Shown piece by piece: positions 40,596-52,721 of a stretch of DNA of 64,000 nucleotides; position 1 is the stretch's first letter, and each line of letters opens with the position of its first letter. Location: the NCBI GenBank assembly GCA_027622715.1, contig JAQBYN010000004.1, positions 61,702 to 125,701 on the forward strand. Direction: 5' to 3'. The translations under genes were made by a program, and so were the position numbers. The stretch is from Pseudomonadota bacterium. Lineage in GTDB: Bacteria > Pseudomonadota > Alphaproteobacteria > SHVP01. The notes beneath the pieces are model-generated. The model made no database searches. It saw only the letters and a list, made by a program, of their open reading frames with translations, and had not been told where the DNA came from.

Positions 40596-40658
40596 ATGGG
40601 TAGGAAATGGAAGTCCAGAAAGAGAACTGTCGTGAAGGTCATTGAACGTGGAGGGTGA
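40596..40658 (+). CDS. Possible 20-residue basic leader peptide before ftsZ
   Basis: A short open frame (starts [10 protein letters not shown], ends IERGG) stops with TGA at 40656-40658, two bases before the ftsZ ATG at 40661. About 7 of its first 11 residues are Lys or Arg. It spans the ftsZ ribosome site, so ribosomes ending there could feed ftsZ translation. It has no clear ribosome site of its own. It could be chance; conservation would decide. Confidence 0.25.
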   Translation: MGRKWKSRKRTVVKVIERGG

Positions 40659-40660
40659 GT

Positions 40661-42451
40661 ATGACCATTAATCTAAGTGTTCCGGCCATAACCGAGCTAC
40701 AACCTCGGATTATCGTGGTCGGTGTCGGCGGTGCCGGTGGCAACGCGGTCAACAACATGATCAATGCGGATCTCGGCGGCGTCGATTTCATCGTCGCCAA
40801 TACCGATTCGCAATCGTTAACGCAGTCGCGTTCGGAAAGGCGTATCCAGCTCGGGATCAACGTGACCCAGGGACTTGGCGCCGGATCGAATCCCGACGTC
40901 GGGCGCCGTGCTGCCGAAGAATCGCTTCCTGAAATTATGGAGGCGCTCGCCGGCTCACACATGGCGTTCATCACCGCCGGAATGGGCGGTGGAACAGGTA
41001 CTGGCGCAGCGCCAGTGATTGCCCACGCCGCACGCGAAGCGGGGATTCTCACCGTCGGCGTCGTCACTAAGCCGTTCCAATTTGAGGGCGGCCACCGGAT
41101 GAAGCTTGCTGATCTGGGGATTGAGGAGCTCGAGCGCTACGTCGATACCCTGATCATCATCCCGAACCAAAATCTGTTCCGGGTCGCCAACGAAAAGACC
41201 ACCTTTGCAGATGCGTTCAAGATGGCCGACGACGTCCTCTACTCAGGCGTCCGCGGGGTGACCGATCTCATGGTCATGCCGGGCCTGATCAACCTCGACT
41301 TTGCCGACGTTCGGACCGTTATGGCCGAAATGGGCAAGGCGATGATGGGTACGGGCGAGGCCGAAGGCGAAGGACGGGCGATCGAGGCCGCCGAGGCCGC
41401 GATCTCCAATCCATTGCTCGACGAAGTGTCGATGAAGGGTGCCCGCGGCGTTCTCATCAATATTTCGGGTGGTTCCGACATGACTTTGTACGAGGTCGAT
41501 GAGGCAGCCAACCGGATTCGCGACGAAGTCGATCCCGAAGCGAACATCATTTTCGGGTCGATCTTCGATGAAACCCTTGAGGGCCGGATTCGGGTCTCGG
41601 TTGTCGCGACCGGTATCAACATCGAAGAACTTGCTCAGCCGAGGCTTCATACCTTGTATCCGGAACCCGTCATGCCCCCGCGACAGATCCCGGACATCGA
41701 GACCTTTGAACCCTCGCGTGCCGCCCAACCTGCGTTGGCTTTTGCCCGTCCCCAACCAGCGCCAATGGTTTCGCGGCCACTTATGAACCAGCAGGAAGTT
41801 CGACCCACCGGAGGCGCTGTAGCCTCGGCCGGCATGGCCTCGGCTGCCGCTGTGGCCATGCAACCGGACTACGCCGAACCTCAGGTCGAAGCGGCTGCCA
41901 TGCCAACCCAGGTCGCTAAGCCAATCGAGGTGCGGGCGGCGCTAGCGAACCCCGCAGGCGTCGCGACTGAATCCATAAGTCACGAGCCTGTGGTCGCGTC
42001 TAGAGCAGCCCCAGTGCCCGCACGGGAACCGTTTATCCCACCACGCGCGGCGGCGGCCGCCCGTCATGTGCCGTTGTCAAAGCCGGACCCCTTCGCCGAG
42101 GCAGCGCTATCGAACGCCGGCGCTGCGGCCCCGAAAAAGCGGGTTCGTGGCCCGAGCCTTTTCGAACGGATGACCGGTGGGTCCCGTAGCCGCAAGACCG
42201 GCGAACCCGAACCCGAGAAGGTATGGGACGCCGTCCTGGCCAAAGAGGCCGAACCACGGCGCGCCGAACCACGCTTGGAAACGACGTCGGTAGCAACCCC
42301 CGCGGAGCCGATCGCTCCTGAGCAAAAGACGGCGGTCGTCGCAGAAGATGTCGCCAAGAGTGAAGCGCCAAGCGTGGCGCCTGATCTGGCGTTGGAGTCT
42401 GAGGAGGATCTTCTCGAGATTCCCGCCTTCCTCCGCCGCCAGGCCAACTGA
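40661..42451 (+). CDS. ftsZ: Cell division GTPase FtsZ with long C-terminal linker
   Basis: A 596-residue tubulin-like GTPase forming the division ring. The GTPase core (about 10-320) has the tubulin signature GGGTGTG at 109-115 and [16 protein letters not shown] disordered Ala/Pro/Glu-rich linker of about 250 residues follows, then the conserved terminal peptide [12 protein letters not shown] that binds FtsA. The long linker is typical of alphaproteobacteria. The ATG at 40661 has GGAGGG five bases upstream; a GTG at 40655 overlaps that site and is less likely. Confidence 0.97.
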   Translation: MTINLSVPAITELQPRIIVVGVGGAGGNAVNNMINADLGGVDFIVANTDSQSLTQSRSERRIQLGINVTQGLGAGSNPDVGRRAAEESLPEIMEALAGSHMAFITAGMGGGTGTGAAPVIAHAAREAGILTVGVVTKPFQFEGGHRMKLADLGIEELERYVDTLIIIPNQNLFRVANEKTTFADAFKMADDVLYSGVRGVTDLMVMPGLINLDFADVRTVMAEMGKAMMGTGEAEGEGRAIEAAEAAISNPLLDEVSMKGARGVLINISGGSDMTLYEVDEAANRIRDEVDPEANIIFGSIFDETLEGRIRVSVVATGINIEELAQPRLHTLYPEPVMPPRQIPDIETFEPSRAAQPALAFARPQPAPMVSRPLMNQQEVRPTGGAVASAGMASAAAVAMQPDYAEPQVEAAAMPTQVAKPIEVRAALANPAGVATESISHEPVVASRAAPVPAREPFIPPRAAAAARHVPLSKPDPFAEAALSNAGAAAPKKRVRGPSLFERMTGGSRSRKTGEPEPEKVWDAVLAKEAEPRRAEPRLETTSVATPAEPIAPEQKTAVVAEDVAKSEAPSVAPDLALESEEDLLEIPAFLRRQAN

Positions 42452-42458
42452 TGAGGTT

Positions 42459-42490
42459 GGGGCCGGTGCGTCCTCCACCGTGCCGGCCCC
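42459..42490 (+). terminator. GC-rich hairpin after ftsZ
   Basis: GGGGCCGG (42459-42466) pairs with CCGGCCCC (42483-42490) across a 16-base loop, seven bases after the ftsZ stop. There is no T-run, so it may be a weak or factor-assisted terminator, or an mRNA 3' end stabiliser. Confidence 0.4.
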
Positions 42491-42634
42491 GCGTAACATT
42501 GTGTAACAAAGATTGACTTGTGTGGCGCGCAGGTCGTGGATACAACAAGATCGCAGCAATGCTAACTAACCGTTTGATTTTATAGTGTTTTTCGAGCGTC
42601 GATTTCCCTCCATGTGGCGCTCCGGGGGCTTTAA

Positions 42635-43564
42635 GTGAACCACCAACAGACGTTGCGAAACCGGATCTCCTGTAGCGGGATTGGTTTGCACGGCGGGGCA
42701 AAAGTCTCGCTCACCTTGCACCCTGCTGCTCCCAATACGGGGATCGTTTTCTATCGTGCCGATATCAGTCAAGGGGAGCCCCGTGTGGCGGCGTCCTTTG
42801 AAAACGTCACCGATAGCAGCCTGTGCACGACGATTGCTAATGCCGACGGCGTCCGGGTTTCGACGATCGAGCATCTGATGGCAGCGCTTTTTGGCTGCGG
42901 CATCGACAACGCGCTTATCGAGATCGACGGCCCGGAAATTCCGATTATGGATGGTAGCGCCGCGCCATTTGTGTTCCTGATCGAATGCGCTGGGGTCGTG
43001 GATCAGAACGTCGTGCGCGATGTGATTCGCGTGTTGCATCCTGTCGAATCGCGTACCGGCGACGCTTTTGCGCGCTTGTCTCCGGCAGACGGCTTCTCAG
43101 TTGCCTTCGAAATCGATTATGAGTCGCCCGTGATTGGGCACCAAGAATGCGCGATGGCGTTGCACAACGGCGCGTTCAAGTCCGAAATTTGCCGCGCGCG
43201 GACGTTTGGCTTCGCCCACGAAGTCGATGCCTTGCGGGCCCGCGGGTTGGCCCAGGGCGGCTCGCTGGACAATGCTGTCGTGGTGTCGGGCGATGCAATT
43301 TTGAACGATGGCGGCTTGCGGTACCGCGATGAGTTCGTGCGCCACAAGGTGCTCGATTCGGTCGGTGATCTTTATCTTGCTGGTGCTCGGCTCGTGGGCC
43401 ATTTCCACGGTGTGCGATCCGGCCACGCGCTCAATCATCAGTTGCTTCGCGATTTCTTTGCCGACCGGACGGCGTGGCGTCGCGAATCGTCGGCCGAAAC
43501 TGAAGAGGCCGAATTTGGCGCTGACTGGGGTGACGTGCGCGTTCCCGCGGCGGCAATCGCCTGA
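42635..43564 (+). CDS. lpxC: UDP-3-O-acyl-N-acetylglucosamine deacetylase
   Basis: A 309-residue zinc enzyme for the committed step of lipid A synthesis. Zinc and catalytic blocks are STIEHLMAAL, HKVLDSVGDLYL (His and Asp ligands) and GHALNHQLL; SGIGLHGG opens the fold. GTG 42635 has GGGGG six bases upstream. The ~180-base gap before it holds a TTGACT (42513-42518) without a convincing -10, and AT-rich TATAGT at 42581-42586. Its TGA is directly followed by the TGA of the convergent XRE gene (TGATCA). Confidence 0.95.
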   Translation: MNHQQTLRNRISCSGIGLHGGAKVSLTLHPAAPNTGIVFYRADISQGEPRVAASFENVTDSSLCTTIANADGVRVSTIEHLMAALFGCGIDNALIEIDGPEIPIMDGSAAPFVFLIECAGVVDQNVVRDVIRVLHPVESRTGDAFARLSPADGFSVAFEIDYESPVIGHQECAMALHNGAFKSEICRARTFGFAHEVDALRARGLAQGGSLDNAVVVSGDAILNDGGLRYRDEFVRHKVLDSVGDLYLAGARLVGHFHGVRSGHALNHQLLRDFFADRTAWRRESSAETEEAEFGADWGDVRVPAAAIA

Positions 43565-43936
43565 TCAGCCGGTATTGCCACCCAGGTCCTTGATCAGACC
43601 GACCACAGCCGAACGCACCGCGCCATCCCGGATACCGTCAAAATTTCGTACCAAATCAACCGTTGATCGGCTCTTGCCGCCATGTTCGACCGGTGTTGCG
43701 AGCAAAGACGGGTCCAAACCCTCGAAAAAAAAGCCAATATCCGCATCCAGTTTTGCGGCGATCTCGTAGAGCCGCCCGGCGCTTACGCGGTTCGCCGCTG
43801 TCTCATATTTTTGAACCTGCTGGTATGATATCCCTAGGGCGTCGGCAAGCTGGTCTTGGGTCAGACCCAACAAGTTGCGCCGTTTACGAATTTGCCGACC
43901 GACGTGGTCGTCGATTTTCTTGGCGAGGTCACTCAT
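43565..43936 (-). CDS. XRE-family transcriptional regulator
   Basis: A 123-residue protein with an N-terminal helix-turn-helix (about 12-70; RKRRNLLGLTQDQLADALG and SYQQVQKYETAANRV) and a short C-terminal region without a recognisable sensor domain. Proteins like this are common in alphaproteobacteria as cytoplasmic repressors. It is divergent from bamD; an operator-like palindrome lies 33 bases upstream (43969-43990). Targets unknown. Confidence 0.88.
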   Translation of the reverse strand: MSDLAKKIDDHVGRQIRKRRNLLGLTQDQLADALGISYQQVQKYETAANRVSAGRLYEIAAKLDADIGFFFEGLDPSLLATPVEHGGKSRSTVDLVRNFDGIRDGAVRSAVVGLIKDLGGNTG

Positions 43937-43968
43937 GCGGATTTCCGGTCATGGCTTTGCAACCCGCG

Positions 43969-43990
43969 GGGATCGTGATATCGCAATCCC
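43969..43990. promoter_or_regulatory. 22-bp near-palindrome between the XRE gene and bamD
   Basis: Arms GGGAT (43969-43973) and ATCCC (43986-43990) surround a GATATC core; nine of eleven pairs are Watson-Crick and one is G-T. It lies in the divergent interval and could be the binding site of the XRE regulator or a bamD control site. Inferred from symmetry only. Confidence 0.4.
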
Positions 43991-44083
43991 GTTGAGCATG
44001 GTGTGGGAGCGGATGATACCACTTTCGGTCAAGCGCGAGACCCTGAATCGCAACCCATTCGAACAGTCGTCGGAGCGTTCAGC

Positions 44084-44899
44084 GTGACGGGCCGGCTTCG
44101 GATCGCAGCGGTTGTTGTCGTCCTGGCTGCCGCGGTGGCGGGTTGCAACTCAGCCCGTAACGAAGCCGCTTATGTCGAGCGGCCGGTCGAAGAGCTGTAC
44201 AATCAAGCGATGGATAATCTGGTCGGGGGCGATTACGCGACCGCGGCGCAGAATTTCGATGAGGTCGAACGCCAACATCCGTATTCCATTTGGGCGACGC
44301 GGGCCCAGCTTATGACGGCGTTCTCACATTATCAGGCCAATAAGTTCGACGATGCAGTCATCGCCGCGCAGCGGTACATCCAGCTTCATCCAGGTTCAGA
44401 CGACGTCGCCTATGCGTATTACCTCATCGCGGTCTCATATTACGAACAGATCGTGGACGTCGGGCGTGACCAAAAACTCACGGAATTAGCCCTGAATGGG
44501 CTCGACGATGTGATGCGCCGGTTCCCGGAAAGCGAATACGCCCGCGACGCTCGTCTCAAGATCGATCTCACCCGCGACCATCTCGCCGGTAAGGAAATGG
44601 AGATCGGTCGATACTATCAGCGCCGACGCGAGGAGTTGGCGGCTCTCAATCGCTTCAAGCAGGTGATTGTCGACTATCAGACCACGACCCATGTTCCCGA
44701 AGCTTTGCATCGGTTGACCGAGGTCTACCTCGCGCTGGGTCTGCAAAGTGAGGCCCAGTCGGCAGCGGCGGTCCTCGGGTTTAACTACCCGGGTAGCGAG
44801 TGGTATGGGGACGCCTACCGCTTGCTGCGCGGGGAGAACCTCGAACCGGTCGAGGACGAAGGATCATTTATCTCTCGCACCTTCCGCCGGGTGTTCTGA
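44084..44899 (+). CDS. bamD: Outer-membrane assembly lipoprotein BamD
   Basis: A 271-residue TPR lipoprotein of the BAM complex that inserts beta-barrel proteins. It has a signal peptide with lipobox VAGC, then PVEELYNQAMDNL, the TPR blocks (about 35-240; HPYSIWATRAQLMTAFSHY, HPGSDDVAYAYYLIAVSYYE in two pieces) and RYYQRREELAALNRF-like helices. GTG 44084 has GGAG eight bases upstream. recN begins five bases after its stop. Confidence 0.92.
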   Translation: MTGRLRIAAVVVVLAAAVAGCNSARNEAAYVERPVEELYNQAMDNLVGGDYATAAQNFDEVERQHPYSIWATRAQLMTAFSHYQANKFDDAVIAAQRYIQLHPGSDDVAYAYYLIAVSYYEQIVDVGRDQKLTELALNGLDDVMRRFPESEYARDARLKIDLTRDHLAGKEMEIGRYYQRRREELAALNRFKQVIVDYQTTTHVPEALHRLTEVYLALGLQSEAQSAAAVLGFNYPGSEWYGDAYRLLRGENLEPVEDEGSFISRTFRRVF

Positions 44900-44904
44900 C
44901 TTCC

Positions 44905-46584
44905 ATGCTGCTGACCCTGTCCATCAGGGATGTCGTGATTGTCGAGCGCCTGACCATCGGGTTTCATCCTGGTCTAAATGTCCTTACCGGAGAAACCGGC
45001 GCCGGAAAGTCGATCCTTTTGGATGCACTTGGCCTGGCTTTGGGCGGGCGTGCCGACTCGGCATTGATCCGCGCCGGCGCGCCGCAGGCTGGGGTTAGTG
45101 CGGTGTTCGAGATTGGCGACCAAAAGGCGGTTCGTGACCTCGCGGCAGATCATGGGATTGACGTCGACGACACGTTGGTTCTGCGGCGGACTTTGTCCGT
45201 CGATGGGCGTAGCCGCGCCTTCCTTAATGACGAGCCCGTAAGCGTCGGTTTTTTGCGCGAGATCGGTGCGCTATTGGTTGAGATCCAAGTCCAGAGCGAA
45301 AGCCATGCGCTTCTGTCAGCAGCCAACCATCGGCGGCTCCTAGACTTATTCGGCGGCTTCCAGCGCCCGCTCGAGCGTCTGGCTGGTTTGCACGCAAGCT
45401 GGCAGACGGCGGCGGCGGCATTAGCAGAAACGGAAACGGAATTAGCCCGGGTGCGCGCCGAAGAGGACTTCCTACGCCATGCGGTGAAAGAGCTGTCCGG
45501 GTTGGCGCCGCGCGTCGGCGAGGAAGAAGAACTCAACGATCGGCGAACCGTGCTGAAACATGGTGAAAAGCTCGGTGAAGCGCTGGCGGCGGCGCGCGCG
45601 GAACTTGCCGACGATACCAGTGTGTCTGACCGGATCAGAGTGGCGGCGCGAATTCTCACCCGCGTCTCCGCGGATGCCGCCGGTGCGCTCGACCGCGCGG
45701 TCGACGCGCTGCAGCGTGCCGCAATCGAGGTAGATGAGGCGGCCGAGACCGTCGAACAAGCGGCGGCAGATCTCAACCTAAGTAGTGGTAGCCTTGAGGA
45801 ACTGGAAGATCGGCTTTTTGCGCTCCGCGCGGTAGCCCGCAAGCATGGCTGCGAGATAGGCGGATTGGCGGCGTTGCTCGGGGATCTCGAAAGTCAGCTG
45901 GATGCCATCCAAAGCGGCGACGCGCGGCTCGCTCAATTCCGTAAACTCGCTGATGAAGCGCAACAGGCCTACGCAGCAGAGGCCGAGGCCTTGTCGCAAA
46001 AGCGGGCTAAGGCGGCGCGCGCCCTAGAAAAGGCGATCGCCAAGGAATTGGCGCCCCTCAAACTTGCCGAAGCGAGTTTCAAGGTGGTGCTGCGTGCGCG
46101 CCAGCCGGCGGATTGGTCGAAGGACGGGAAGGACGACGTCGCGTTTGAGGCCGTGACCAATAAGGGTCAGGCGTTTGCGCCGCTCGCCAAGATCGCCTCT
46201 GGCGGTGAACTCAGCCGATTCATGCTGGCGCTCCAGGTCGTCCTGGCCGGGCAGGACCGTATCCCGACGATGGTGTTCGATGAAGCCGACTCAGGTATTG
46301 GCGGTGCGACCGCGGCCGCCGTGGGAGACCGTCTCCGGGCGTTGGCCGACGATCATCAGGTCTTGGTGGTGACCCACTCGCCCCAGGTCGCGGCGCGGGG
46401 GCAGCATCACTGGCGTATCGCCAAGGGGCCAGGCGGCAATGGATCGGCGATGACCACCGTTGCGGTAGAAGAATTGCAGCCCGATCCGCGGCGCGAGGAA
46501 ATCGCTCGCATGCTCTCGGGCGAGGAGGTCACCGAGGAAGCGCGCGCGCAGGCGGATCGGTTGATCGAACAGGGCGGCAGTTGA
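44905..46584 (+). CDS. recN: DNA repair ATPase RecN
   Basis: A 559-residue SMC-like protein for double-strand break repair. Walker A GETGAGKS is at residues 29-36, a coiled coil spans about 150-360, and the ABC signature with Walker B is ASGGELSRFMLAL and MVFDEADSGIGG. RecN is often SOS-induced; I see no GTTC-N7-GTTC box directly upstream. It lies 5 bases from bamD and 3 bases from ligA. Confidence 0.94.
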   Translation: MLLTLSIRDVVIVERLTIGFHPGLNVLTGETGAGKSILLDALGLALGGRADSALIRAGAPQAGVSAVFEIGDQKAVRDLAADHGIDVDDTLVLRRTLSVDGRSRAFLNDEPVSVGFLREIGALLVEIQVQSESHALLSAANHRRLLDLFGGFQRPLERLAGLHASWQTAAAALAETETELARVRAEEDFLRHAVKELSGLAPRVGEEEELNDRRTVLKHGEKLGEALAAARAELADDTSVSDRIRVAARILTRVSADAAGALDRAVDALQRAAIEVDEAAETVEQAAADLNLSSGSLEELEDRLFALRAVARKHGCEIGGLAALLGDLESQLDAIQSGDARLAQFRKLADEAQQAYAAEAEALSQKRAKAARALEKAIAKELAPLKLAEASFKVVLRARQPADWSKDGKDDVAFEAVTNKGQAFAPLAKIASGGELSRFMLALQVVLAGQDRIPTMVFDEADSGIGGATAAAVGDRLRALADDHQVLVVTHSPQVAARGQHHWRIAKGPGGNGSAMTTVAVEELQPDPRREEIARMLSGEEVTEEARAQADRLIEQGGS

Positions 46585-49162
<2,578 letters not shown>

Positions 49163-49166
<4 letters not shown>

Positions 49167-50962
49167 GCGCTCTTTCTAACGGGCGCGGTCGCCGCTGCGA
49201 GCCACGCGCCTGTCGCCGCGTCCACCAACGGCGTCAAGGTGTCCCGCACCCGCGCGTGATAGGCGTCGAGCCACGCTAGTTCTGGTTCCGTCATCAGGGA
49301 CGGCTCGATCAGGTGACGGTCGATCGGCGCCAAGGTTAGGGTTTCGAGCTCCAACCGCTTGCGTTCCTGGCCGTCTATGGGCGTCGCCTCGCGCACCGCG
49401 ACTAGGTTTTCGATGCGGATACCGAACGCGCCCTCTTTGTAATAGCCCGGTTCGTTGGACACGATCATTCCAGGCCGCAGTGCCTCGCGGTTGGGCATTT
49501 TGGAAATGCGGTGCGGCCCTTCATGGACGTTGAGGTGGGCGCCGACGCCGTGCCCGGTGCCGTGGTCGAAATCCAGGCCAGCCTCCCACAGCGGCGCGCG
49601 GGCCAGAATGTCGATCTGGCTGCCGCTGGTGCCCTCCACGAAGGTCGCGCGCGCCAGCGCGATGTGGCCCTTTAACACCCGGGTAAATCGGTCGCGTTGT
49701 TCGGCGGTGGCCGCACCCAGCGCGATCGTTCGCGTCACATCAGTGGTGCCGTCGCGGTACTGCGCGCCCGAGTCGATCAGCAGCACGTCACCGTCACCTA
49801 ATTGGCGGGCGCTGCCGGGCATCGCGCGGTAGTGGACGATGGCGCCGTTGGGGCCGGTCCCGGCGATTGTCGGAAAGCTCAGTCCGGTGAACATGTTGCT
49901 CTCGCGGCGGAATTCTTCCAGCCGGTCGGCGGCACCGATCTCGTCGATGCCGCCACCAGCAACCGCTCCGGGCAACCAGGCCAGGAACCGAGTCAATGCC
50001 GCGCCGTCGCGCACGTGGGCGCCACGCATCCCCGCCAGTTCGACGTCGTTCTTGCAGGCTTTGGGCAGTAGACAGGGGTCAGGCGCACGGGAGACCACCG
50101 CGCCAGCCTGGCGCAGCGTCGCGTCGATCCAGCTTGCCGTGCTGGCAGGGTCGATTTGCACGCGGCGATGGTGCGCGCCCAAAAAGGTAAGCGCCGGGCC
50201 GAGTTCGCCCGGCGGCATGACGATGACTTCATTGCCGAGACTGGCCGCCAACTCATCGCTCACCTTACTCAGGTCAACGAACCAATCTACGCGCGAATCG
50301 TCGTGGAGGAGGGCGAATGACAGGGTAACCGGGGTGTACTCGAGGTCGCCGCCGCGAATGTTCAGCAGCCACGCAATCGAATCGGGGGCCGTTAGGACGG
50401 CAACATCTATTTTGCGATCGCGCAGTCCTTGGCCGATCCGCGCGCGTTTGGACGCCGAGGCTTCACCCGCGAGTTCGGTTGGGTAGGCGTTTGCCGCGAC
50501 CCGCGGCGGGCCCGGTCGGTCCGTCCACACGATATCGAGCGGATTGACTTCACAGGCATGCAAAGTGCCGCCCGCCTCAAGGCAGGCCTTTTCAAACCGT
50601 TCGACGTCGGTTGGGGTGTGGAGCCAAGGGTCGTAACCCAGCCGGCCCTTTGCCAGATGCGTGGCCACCCATTTGGTCGGCGGGTCGTCCATCAGATGAT
50701 GGGGGACGAACGCCTCTGCATCGACCTGCTGGCGCACCTGCAAGGTGTAGCGGCCGTCGACAAAAATGGCGGCCTGGTCGGCCAACACCACGGCAATGCC
50801 CGCCGAACCGGTGAACCCCGTCAACCAGGCGAGCCGCTGCGCATGCGGCGGTATCCACTCGCCCTGGTGCTCGTCCTGCAGCGGAACCAGGAATCCGTCT
50901 AGATTCTGCTCCTTCAATTCGCCGCGCAGTGCCGTGAGGCGTTTGGCCGATAGGTCGCTCAT
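49163..50962 (-). CDS. Xaa-Pro aminopeptidase (M24B, PepP-like)
   Basis: A 599-residue M24 metallopeptidase with two N-terminal creatinase-like domains and a C-terminal pita-bread domain. Dinuclear metal ligands are expected in LLIDSGAQYRDGTTDVTR (two Asp), HGTGHGVGAHLNVHEGPH (His) and SNEPGYYKEGAFGIRIEN (Glu residues). It removes N-terminal residues before proline. I chose ATG 50962 (MSDLSAKRLTALR); an in-frame extension to 51010 is not conserved-looking. It leads a two-gene operon with the NTF2-like gene. Confidence 0.92.
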
Positions 50963-51006
50963 ATATCCATTATGCCTTGGCGCGGTCCGATGGCCATGCG
51001 CTTTCC

Positions 51007-51021
51007 GCAATGCTGCATTGC
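51007..51021. repeat. 15-bp inverted repeat
   Basis: GCAATG-CTG-CATTGC, perfect 6-bp arms, in the divergent interval between the aminopeptidase gene and the first DUF1127 gene. It is operator-like; no factor is known. Confidence 0.35.
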
Positions 51022-51053
51022 AATATGAGTGCTTCTAAACGCCTGTAGTTTAG

Positions 51054-51082
51054 TTGAAATTCGGCCTTCGCAACGCAACATA
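51054..51082 (+). promoter_or_regulatory. Promoter of the first DUF1127 gene
   Basis: TTGAAA (51054-51059), a 17-base spacer and AACATA (51077-51082). Nearly the same elements precede the second DUF1127 gene, which supports both calls. Confidence 0.45.
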
Positions 51083-51121
51083 GTCGATCAGCCGACACCG
51101 CAAGTTTTTGGAGTAATGAAA

Positions 51122-51412
51122 GTGAACACGAGTACCGCCGAACGCAACCCCAATCGGGACGAAGCCCTCCGCCTCATTGAGGCGGCGCGCGCTCTGCGCG
51201 CCCAATATGTCCATACCCTTGGGCGCCGCGTTTGGATCCGCATTGTCGGCGGCGTCGCCGCCCTGCGCGAGGCTCAGGAACGCCGTACCGCCTACCGCGC
51301 GCTCCGCGGCCTCGACCAGCACACTTTAGCTGACATCGGACTTGACCGGTTCACCGGGGAGTTCGGCCCGCATCGGCCCGCCAACGAGAACCAGCCGCGC
51401 CAGGTCGCCTGA
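51122..51412 (+). CDS. DUF1127 small protein
   Basis: A 96-residue protein with an Arg-rich C-terminal DUF1127 motif: YRALRGLDQHTLADIGLDR, the family's tRalrrL-DIG-R pattern. DUF1127 proteins in alphaproteobacteria are small regulators or RNA-related factors in a few studied cases. I chose GTG 51122 because TGGAG ends eight bases upstream; ATG 51116 would leave only two bases of spacing. A strong terminator follows at 51447. Confidence 0.8.
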   Translation: MNTSTAERNPNRDEALRLIEAARALRAQYVHTLGRRVWIRIVGGVAALREAQERRTAYRALRGLDQHTLADIGLDRFTGEFGPHRPANENQPRQVA

Positions 51413-51446
51413 CGCTGCGTCAACGTTACGTTTCGGACCAAACTGA

Positions 51447-51475
51447 AACGCCGGCCTTTGGGTCGGCGTTTTTTT
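51447..51475 (+). terminator. Rho-independent terminator after the first DUF1127 gene
   Basis: AACGCCGGCC (51447-51456), loop TTTG, and GGTCGGCGTT (51461-51470) form a ten-pair stem with one G-T wobble, followed by a run of T. This is the clearest intrinsic terminator in the window. Confidence 0.9.
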
Positions 51476-51522
51476 GTGTGCGCTGGGGTGCTCACGTCGT
51501 CGCGACCACCCATCGTGCGCCA

Positions 51523-51550
51523 TTGAAATCCACCCGACGTGACCAACATA
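51523..51550 (+). promoter_or_regulatory. Promoter of the second DUF1127 gene
   Basis: TTGAAA (51523-51528), a 16-base spacer and AACATA (51545-51550); ACATAG with a 17-base spacer is an equivalent reading. The pair is almost the same as at 51054-51082. Confidence 0.45.
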
Positions 51551-51573
51551 GAAAGTCACAGAGGCAGATATCA

Positions 51574-51819
51574 ATGGTGAGCACGATGACATCCAATGGG
51601 ACCGGCAAAGGTGCACACGGCCTTCTTTCAGTCGCTGCGCGTATTGCTGGTACACCGCTCCGTGGCTGGGGCGCGAACCGACGCCGTTTCCGGCGGTTCC
51701 TCGCCTTCTCGGCCATCGATTCGCACACACTTGACGACATCGGCTTGCGGCGCAGCATCTTCACGGCAGCGCCGAGCGACGATAAATTTCATACCAAAGC
51801 CGGTTGCGCCGCCTGCTAG
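51574..51819 (+). CDS. DUF1127 small protein, second copy
   Basis: An 81-residue basic protein ending with a DUF1127 motif (FLAFSAIDSHTLDDIGLRRSI). The N-terminus is short and not similar to the first copy. ATG 51574 has GAGG nine bases upstream; ATG 51586 is an alternative. It is its own transcription unit after the terminator at 51447-51475. Confidence 0.7.
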   Translation: MVSTMTSNGTGKGAHGLLSVAARIAGTPLRGWGANRRRFRRFLAFSAIDSHTLDDIGLRRSIFTAAPSDDKFHTKAGCAAC

Positions 51820-51834
51820 TAGTGCTTCGACGCG

Positions 51835-52701
51835 TTAAGGTCGCCGAAATTCGAGGGTGACCCACTCGCCAAGCCTAGTCGTACGGGTTCGAAGGAATCC
51901 CGCCGCGCGATAGGCGGCGGCGACTTGCGCGGTTTGAACCGCCAATATCCCGGATAGAACAAGCCGCGCGTTTGGTGCGGCACGGCGCGCAATAGCCGGC
52001 GCCAGCGCGGCCAAGGGCCGCGCAAGAATATTCGCGGTAATCAGATCGAACGGCGCGCGCGCCGCGACTGATCGGCCCGCAACACCTTCAGCGACGACAC
52101 AGCAAACCAGTGCGGCCACGCGGTTTTGCCGCACAACCCGGTTGGCGACGCGAATGGCTTCGGGGTCGTTGTCGCTCGCCAGCACCGGGACGCGCCAGGT
52201 CTTGGCGGCGGCGACCGCAAGAATTCCTGTCCCGGTACCGATGTCGAGGATTGCTTTCGGGCGGAGATGGCGGCTCATCCGGTCAAGCGCCAGAAGGCAG
52301 CCCTTGGTCGATTCGTGATGCCCGGTGCCAAACGCGGAAGCCGCATCAACCAGAATTGGAATTTGGGCGCTAAGCGGGATCTGTGTGACGTGACTGCCGT
52401 ATACCCAGTAGCGACCAGCACTAATCGGTGGCATGTCGCGCTGAACCTTGGCGACCCAATCCTGAGGGGGCACCGCTACAGGCGCGGCAAGGGTCTCCTC
52501 GGTCTGCAGGGCGAGGCCAAGGCGCGCCAACAGATCGCCGTCCGGCGCCGCACCGGTTAGCGCGGTCACTCGCCAGTCGTGCCCGTCTTCGAACCGCGTC
52601 ACGGCAAGCAATGCGTCGCCGAAGACCTCTTCGAAAAGGTCTTCGACTGGCGCGCAACGTGCCATAACCGTCCGGACCGAGGTTTCCCAGGTCGTGGTCA
52701 G
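51835..52701 (-). CDS. prmA: Ribosomal protein L11 methyltransferase
   Basis: PrmA trimethylates ribosomal protein L11. The methyltransferase domain has the signature FGTGHHESTKGCLLALD, ILDIGTGTGILAVAAAK, and NILARPLAALAP. The N-terminal domain should begin just before WETSV, as in other PrmA proteins. There is no in-frame ATG, GTG or TTG between the uvrD stop (52722) and that Trp. The listed start is a CTG at 52701; the first ATG (52668) would remove the first strand. The gene is clearly real; the start is uncertain. Confidence 0.85.
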   Translation of the reverse strand: MTTTWETSVRTVMARCAPVEDLFEEVFGDALLAVTRFEDGHDWRVTALTGAAPDGDLLARLGLALQTEETLAAPVAVPPQDWVAKVQRDMPPISAGRYWVYGSHVTQIPLSAQIPILVDAASAFGTGHHESTKGCLLALDRMSRHLRPKAILDIGTGTGILAVAAAKTWRVPVLASDNDPEAIRVANRVVRQNRVAALVCCVVAEGVAGRSVAARAPFDLITANILARPLAALAPAIARRAAPNARLVLSGILAVQTAQVAAAYRAAGFLRTRTTRLGEWVTLEFRRP

Positions 52702-52721
52702 AGGATCATCCGGGTTGGCGG

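Noticed and set aside
42513..42586. lpxC promoter candidates (TTGACT at 42513 and TATAGT at 42581)
   Set aside because: Neither has a partner element at proper spacing, so I mention them only in the lpxC entry.
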